A program made the translations under genes and the position numbers. Of a DNA stretch of 64,000 nt, positions 59,930 to 64,000 are shown piece by piece. Source of the stretch: Desulfovibrio aminophilus (lineage in GTDB: Bacteria > Desulfobacterota > Desulfovibrionia > Desulfovibrionales > Desulfovibrionaceae); assembly GCF_023660105.1 (NCBI RefSeq), contig NZ_JAMHGA010000038.1, forward strand, positions 186,001-250,000, written 5' to 3'. The notes under the pieces were generated by a model. It was not told the origin of the DNA, made no database searches, and saw only the letters and a list, made by a program, of their open reading frames with translations. The first letter of the stretch is position 1; the number at the start of each line of letters is the position of its first letter.

Positions 59930-62593
59930 ATGCGCCGCATTCTTCTCTGCCTCGGAGTCCTGCTCATGACCCTCGGCTGCGTCCACGCCAAAAACACCGT
60001 TTCCCAACCCGCGGGCGCCCCGCCCCCGGCCCTGTTCAGCGGCGACGGGCCCCACGTGGTCCGCCTGAAGAACGGCCTCACCGTGCTCATCAAGCGCGAC
60101 GACCGCTTTCCCCTGGCCAACGTGCGGCTCTACGTCCGCACCGGCTCGGCCTACGAGACCCCGAACCAGGCGGGCATCAGCCACCTGCTCGAACACATGG
60201 TCTTCAAGGGCACCGAGAAGCTCGGCCCGGGCGAGGCCGCCAAGCGCATCGAATCCGTGGGCGGGGACATGAACGCCGCCACGAGCTTCGACTACACGGT
60301 CTACTACACCGAGGTCCCGGACAAGGACTGGAGCCTGGGCCTGGACACGATCACGGACATGGCCCTGCACGCCCGCATCGATCCCAAGGAACTGGCCTCG
60401 GAAAAGCAGGTGGTGCTCTCCGAGCTGGCCCGGGGCGAGGACACGCCGGGCTCCCGCCTGTTCGAATCCTTCCAGGGCATGCTCTTCAAGGGCACGAGCT
60501 ACGAGTGGCCGATCATCGGCTTCCGCGACACGGTCTCCAAGATCACGGACGCGGACATCCACCGCTACGTGGCCGAGCACTACCAGCCCCAGTCCATGTT
60601 CCTCTGCGTGGTCGGCAAGGTCGATCCCCAGGCCGTGCTGGCCCGGGCCGAGGCCGTGTTCGGCGGCATGACCAACACCACGGCCGAGGTCGAGGCCCAG
60701 CCCTTCGCGCCGCGCGACATTCATGGGCCCCAAGTGACCCTGGTGCCCGGCAAGTGGAACAAGGTCTACCTGGGCGTGGCCTTCCCCCTGCCGGACCAGA
60801 ACTCGGCCCAGGTCCCCGGCCTGGAGCTGCTGGCCCAGCTCCTGGGCGGCGACGAAACCTCGCGGCTCTACCGCGAATTCAAGTACGAACGCCGCCTGGT
60901 GGACGAGATCGACTGCCAGGCCATGACCCTGGCTCGTGGCGGCTTCCTCTACATCTCCGCCACCCTGGACAGCGACAAGGTGGAGCCCTTCTGGAAGGCC
61001 CTGGCCGCCTCCCTGGCGGGCCTGGACCCGGGCTCCTTCACCGACGAGGAGCTGGCCCGGGCCAAGCTGAACCTGGAGAACTCCCTGCTCCTGACCAAGG
61101 AGACCCTCTCCGGCCTGGCCTCCAAGCTCGGCTACTTCCAGTTCCAGGGCGGCGGGCTGCGCGGCGAGGAGATCTATCTGCGCGCCCTGGCCGACACAGG
61201 CCGGGACCAGCTCAAGGAACTGGCCCGCGACTACCTGCGGCCCGACCGCATGACCGCCGCGCTCCTCGTGCCCGAGGGCTCCACGCTCACCGCAGAGTCC
61301 CTGGAGCAGGCCGCGCGCAAGACCTGGCCCGCCCCGGCCAAGGCCTCCGCCCAGGCCGACGCGGCCGCCGCCAAACAGGAAATCGTGGACCTGCCCGGCG
61401 GCTCCAAGCTCGTGCTCCTGCCCGACCCCACCCTGCCCTACGCCTCGCTCTCCCTGGCCTGGCCCGGCGGGGACTCGCTGGCGGACGCCGAGCACCAGGG
61501 CCTGCCCGCCCTGGCCGCCCGCGTGCTTACGCGCGGGACCAAGAAACGCAACGCCACGCGCATCGAGGACTTCCTCTCGGACCGGGCCGCCGAACTCTCG
61601 GCCTCGGCCGGGCGCGGCGTCTTCTCGGTGAGCGCCAAGTACCCGAGCCGCTTCTCCGAGGACATCCTCGGACTCCTGCGCGAAATCCTCACCAGCCCCA
61701 CCTGGCCCGCCAAGGAACTGGCCCTGGCCAAGCAGGACCAGGCCGCGCGCATCCATCGCGGCGAGGACCAGCCCATCGGCCTGCTCTTCCGCAACGTGCA
61801 CCCCTTCCTCTTCGCCTCGGGGCCCTACTCCTACTTCCAGCTGGGCAAGCCCGAACAGTTCGACGCCTTCACGGTGCAGGACCTGCGGCGCTTCTGGGCC
61901 GGGCAGTCGCGCGAGCCCTTCGTCCTGGCCCTCTGCGGCCAGTTCGACGCGGAGCGGGTGCGTGAGTTCGCGGCCACTCTGGCCAAGTCCCTGGAGGGAC
62001 AGGCCCCGGCCGTGGACACGACGGCCCCGCGCTGGGGCGAGGCCCGGGAAAAGGCCCTGCACCTGCCCGGCCGCAATCAGGCCCATCTCCTCGCGGTGTT
62101 CCCGGCCCCGGGCCGCGACGACCTGGAGACCGGCGCGGGCCTCTCTGTGCTGCGCGCCGCCCTGGCCGGACAGAGCGGCCTGCTCTTCCGCGACCTGCGC
62201 GACAAGCAGGGCCTGGGCTACACCGTGACGGCCTTCCTCTGGCAGGCCCCCAAGGCCGGGTTCATGGCCTTCTACATCGGCACCGAGCCGGAGAAGCTGG
62301 ACCAGGCCCGCCAGGGCTTCCACACGGTGGTCGAGGCGCTGCGCGCCGCGCCCCTGCCCGCCGAGGAGGTGGAGCGGGCCCGCAACATCCTCACCGGCGA
62401 GTACTACCAGGAGCACCAGAGCCTGTCCTCGCGCAGCGGCGAGGCCGCCGGACTCATGGTCCAGGGCTATGACCTGGACCGCGAGCGCAAGCTCATCCAG
62501 GCGGCCCAGTCCGTGACGCCGGAACAGCTGCGCGACCTGGCGCGGCGCTGGTTGGACTGGAGCAAGGCCTACGAGATGCGGGTGGAGCCGTAA
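59930..62593 (+). CDS. M16-family zinc metallopeptidase lipoprotein
   Basis: An 887-residue protein with two M16 halves. Lipobox MTLGC (Cys17) anchors it to a membrane. The N-terminal half has the inverted zinc motif HLLEH (residues 85-89) and downstream Glu in SEKQVVLSELARGED. The C-terminal half (from about 480) lacks HXXEH, as in pitrilysin-like pairs. It likely degrades peptides in the periplasm. CAGGAG lies 7 bases before ATG 59930; an open frame further upstream crosses the promoter region and is not used. Confidence 0.93.
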   Translation: MRRILLCLGVLLMTLGCVHAKNTVSQPAGAPPPALFSGDGPHVVRLKNGLTVLIKRDDRFPLANVRLYVRTGSAYETPNQAGISHLLEHMVFKGTEKLGPGEAAKRIESVGGDMNAATSFDYTVYYTEVPDKDWSLGLDTITDMALHARIDPKELASEKQVVLSELARGEDTPGSRLFESFQGMLFKGTSYEWPIIGFRDTVSKITDADIHRYVAEHYQPQSMFLCVVGKVDPQAVLARAEAVFGGMTNTTAEVEAQPFAPRDIHGPQVTLVPGKWNKVYLGVAFPLPDQNSAQVPGLELLAQLLGGDETSRLYREFKYERRLVDEIDCQAMTLARGGFLYISATLDSDKVEPFWKALAASLAGLDPGSFTDEELARAKLNLENSLLLTKETLSGLASKLGYFQFQGGGLRGEEIYLRALADTGRDQLKELARDYLRPDRMTAALLVPEGSTLTAESLEQAARKTWPAPAKASAQADAAAAKQEIVDLPGGSKLVLLPDPTLPYASLSLAWPGGDSLADAEHQGLPALAARVLTRGTKKRNATRIEDFLSDRAAELSASAGRGVFSVSAKYPSRFSEDILGLLREILTSPTWPAKELALAKQDQAARIHRGEDQPIGLLFRNVHPFLFASGPYSYFQLGKPEQFDAFTVQDLRRFWAGQSREPFVLALCGQFDAERVREFAATLAKSLEGQAPAVDTTAPRWGEAREKALHLPGRNQAHLLAVFPAPGRDDLETGAGLSVLRAALAGQSGLLFRDLRDKQGLGYTVTAFLWQAPKAGFMAFYIGTEPEKLDQARQGFHTVVEALRAAPLPAEEVERARNILTGEYYQEHQSLSSRSGEAAGLMVQGYDLDRERKLIQAAQSVTPEQLRDLARRWLDWSKAYEMRVEP

Positions 62594-62671
62594 GAAACTC
62601 CCGGGGCTTGCGGGGGAAGGCCCGCTGGGCTACAACTCCGCAAGCCCCGAACCCGAACCGAGGACAGGCGA

Positions 62672-63007
62672 ATGGCACTTCTTTTCGGCGCACCGGCCCG
62701 CAAGCTCCCCAAGACCGACGACGGCCAGGAGGTCCGGCTTGCCCAGGCCCGCGAGGCCTATCTGGCGGGCAGGATCAAGATCGTGACCACGGACCAGGTG
62801 CCGAACCAGGAAGTGGCCGGGACCTTCGGCCTCATCGTCTGCCGGGGTTTCGTCTTCGAGAACGCCTTCCACGGCCTCATCGCCCAGGCCCTGGACGTGA
62901 ACGCGGACGCCATCGTGGCCTATCGCGAGTCCGTGGCCTTCCACCCCGAGGGCGACCGCTACTACTCCTGCTACGGCACGGCCGTGCGGCTCAAGATCAA
63001 GAAGTAG
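62672..63007 (+). CDS. YbjQ-like (DUF74) small protein
   Basis: A 111-residue protein. VTTDQVPNQEVAGTFGLIVCRGF, ALDVNADAIVAYRES and the terminal YGTAVRLK follow the strand-helix order of YbjQ/heavy-metal-binding DUF74 proteins, which form pentameric rings of unknown function. The N-terminal 30 residues are extra. The match is by topology and a few residues only. Its own terminator follows. Confidence 0.6.
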   Translation: MALLFGAPARKLPKTDDGQEVRLAQAREAYLAGRIKIVTTDQVPNQEVAGTFGLIVCRGFVFENAFHGLIAQALDVNADAIVAYRESVAFHPEGDRYYSCYGTAVRLKIKK

Positions 63008-63019
63008 CCCAAGAACCCA

Positions 63020-63067
63020 AAAACAAGGGGCCCCGGAAGAAAGACTTCCGGGGCCCCTTGTTTTTTT
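63020..63067. terminator. Very strong bidirectional terminator
   Basis: CAAGGGGCCCCGGAAG-AAAGA-CTTCCGGGGCCCCTTG, a 16-bp perfect stem extended by A4/T4, with A-rich and T7 flanks. It ends both the YbjQ-like gene and aroC. Confidence 0.97.
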
Positions 63068-63083
63068 CGCGCTGTCCTTCCCC

Positions 63084-64000
63084 CTAGCGTTCCCGGCCCA
63101 GCCGGCGGTCCAGCAGGAGCAGGTCGGCGCAGGCCAGGGCGGCCATGGCCTTGAGCACGGGCACGATGCGCGGGATGGCGCAGATGTCGTGGCGGCCGCC
63201 CACCCGAATGGTCGTGGCCTGGCCCTGGGCGGTGACGGTGCGTTGCTCCAGGGCGATGGACGGGATGGGCTTGACGAAGGCCCGGGCCACCACGGGCTGG
63301 CCCGAGGACAACCCTCCCAGGATGCCGCCCGCGTTGTTGGACAGAAAGCCCTCGGGCGTGATGGGATCGTTGTTCCGGCTGCCGGTCAGACGCGCGGCGG
63401 CCGCGCCCGAGCCGATCTCCACGGCCTTGACCGCGCCCACGCCCATGAGGGCGTACGCCAGCCGGGCGTCCAGCTTGTCGAACACCGGCTCGCCGATGCC
63501 CAGCGGCAGGCCCAGGACCTGAACCTCCACCACCCCGCCCAGGGTGTCGCCCTGGGCCTTGACCTCGCGGATGCGCTCCTCGAAGCGCGCCGGGGCCTCG
63601 GGGTCCGGGCTGAAGAACGGCCGGGCCTGGGCTCCCTCGGGGTCCAGCACGCGGGCCTCGATTCCTCCCAGCTCCACGGTGTAGGCCAGCACGCTCACGC
63701 CCTCGGCCCGGAGTATCTCCTGGGCGATGGCCCCTCCGGCCACCCGGGAGGCGGTCTCGCGGCCCGAGGAACGGCCGCCGCCCCGGTGGTCGCGCAGGCC
63801 GTACTTGGCTTGGTAGCAGAAATCGGCGTGTCCGGGCCGGAAGATGTCCTTGAGCGCGTCGTAGTCCTTGGAGCGCTGGTCCGAATTTTCGATGGCGAAG
63901 CCGATGGGCGTGCCCGTGGTCCGGCCCTCGAACACCCCGGAGAGCAGGCGCACCCGGTCGGCCTCCTTGCGCGCCGTGGAGGCGATGCCGCCTCCGGGCT
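63084..64000 (-). CDS. aroC: Chorismate synthase (5' end cut by window edge)
   Basis: About 305 C-terminal residues of chorismate synthase, which converts EPSP to chorismate using reduced FMN. Visible motifs are GGIASTARKEADRV at the edge, LSGVFEGRTTGTPI, GLRDHRGGGRSSGRETASRVAGG (signature) and GSRNNDPITPEGFLSNNAGG. The start lies beyond base 64000. Together with the ADH synthase at 38130 it covers the first and last steps of the shikimate route. Confidence 0.96.
   Translation of the reverse strand, partial: PGGGIASTARKEADRVRLLSGVFEGRTTGTPIGFAIENSDQRSKDYDALKDIFRPGHADFCYQAKYGLRDHRGGGRSSGRETASRVAGGAIAQEILRAEGVSVLAYTVELGGIEARVLDPEGAQARPFFSPDPEAPARFEERIREVKAQGDTLGGVVEVQVLGLPLGIGEPVFDKLDARLAYALMGVGAVKAVEIGSGAAAARLTGSRNNDPITPEGFLSNNAGGILGGLSSGQPVVARAFVKPIPSIALEQRTVTAQGQATTIRVGGRHDICAIPRIVPVLKAMAALACADLLLLDRRLGRER

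Overview
The window reads as chromosomal DNA of an anaerobic, GC-rich bacterium of the Desulfovibrio type (order Desulfovibrionales). This is inferred from gene content: a clostridial-style nif operon with nifI1/nifI2 between nifH and nifD, two periplasmic FdhAB formate dehydrogenases, a Wolinella-type FrdCAB fumarate reductase with a two-subunit Fe-S fumarase, archaeal-type shikimate entry (ADH synthase), PocR and DUF2344 proteins, and many sensor kinases. Codon third positions are strongly G/C throughout. Only a few intergenic regions (about 12190-12270, 13550-13720, 27840-27890, 31830-31930, 51490-51530) are AT-rich, and these are the regulatory regions.

Layout. 1-12182 is the nitrogen fixation region: a partial homocitrate synthase (nifV-like) diverges from a sigma-54 promoter that drives nifH-nifI1-nifI2-nifD-nifK-[2Fe-2S] ferredoxin-GNAT-nifE-nifN-nifB, and nifA converges on it from the right. 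A tRNA-Leu(UAA) follows, abutted by an orphan methyltransferase-like gene. From 13.9 to 20.2 kb are greA, a KamA-type radical SAM enzyme, a MazG-like pyrophosphohydrolase, mltA, an AI-2E family permease and a hybrid kinase. 20.4-22.8 kb is a polar amino acid ABC transporter. 22.9-32.5 kb carries two formate dehydrogenase units: fdhA1 reads through an in-frame UGA as selenocysteine, while fdhA2 has cysteine at the same residue, and a ModE-like regulator sits upstream. 33.6-37.5 kb is a Fur-controlled feo locus plus a FeoB-like gate-domain membrane protein, followed by ridA.

38-43 kb holds ADH synthase (aroA'), preceded by a leader peptide with seven consecutive Phe codons and a terminator-like hairpin. 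Then come cheY, an HPt protein, two small proteins of flagellar-chaperone character, a GT9 glycosyltransferase and a small conserved protein. 43-53 kb carries a radical SAM-DUF2344 fusion, a chagasin-like lipoprotein, signalling proteins, an aminotransferase, an OmpR-type two-component system diverging from a PsiF-like gene, and a CACHE-like/GGDEF cyclase. 53.3-58.0 kb is the frdCAB-fumAB block for fumarate/succinate metabolism. TauE/SafE, a FadR-type GntR regulator, an M16 peptidase lipoprotein, a YbjQ-like protein and a partial aroC close the window.

How the parts fit. The nif genes cover the structural proteins, post-translational PII control, cofactor assembly (E, N, B, homocitrate) and activation (NifA with sigma-54). 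The formate dehydrogenases supply electrons from formate in the periplasm, and the FrdCAB-fumarase block links the quinone pool to C4 dicarboxylates. The most notable undescribed element is the Phe-codon attenuator on aroA'. Second is the Sec/Cys formate dehydrogenase pair with its shared 58-base upstream element.
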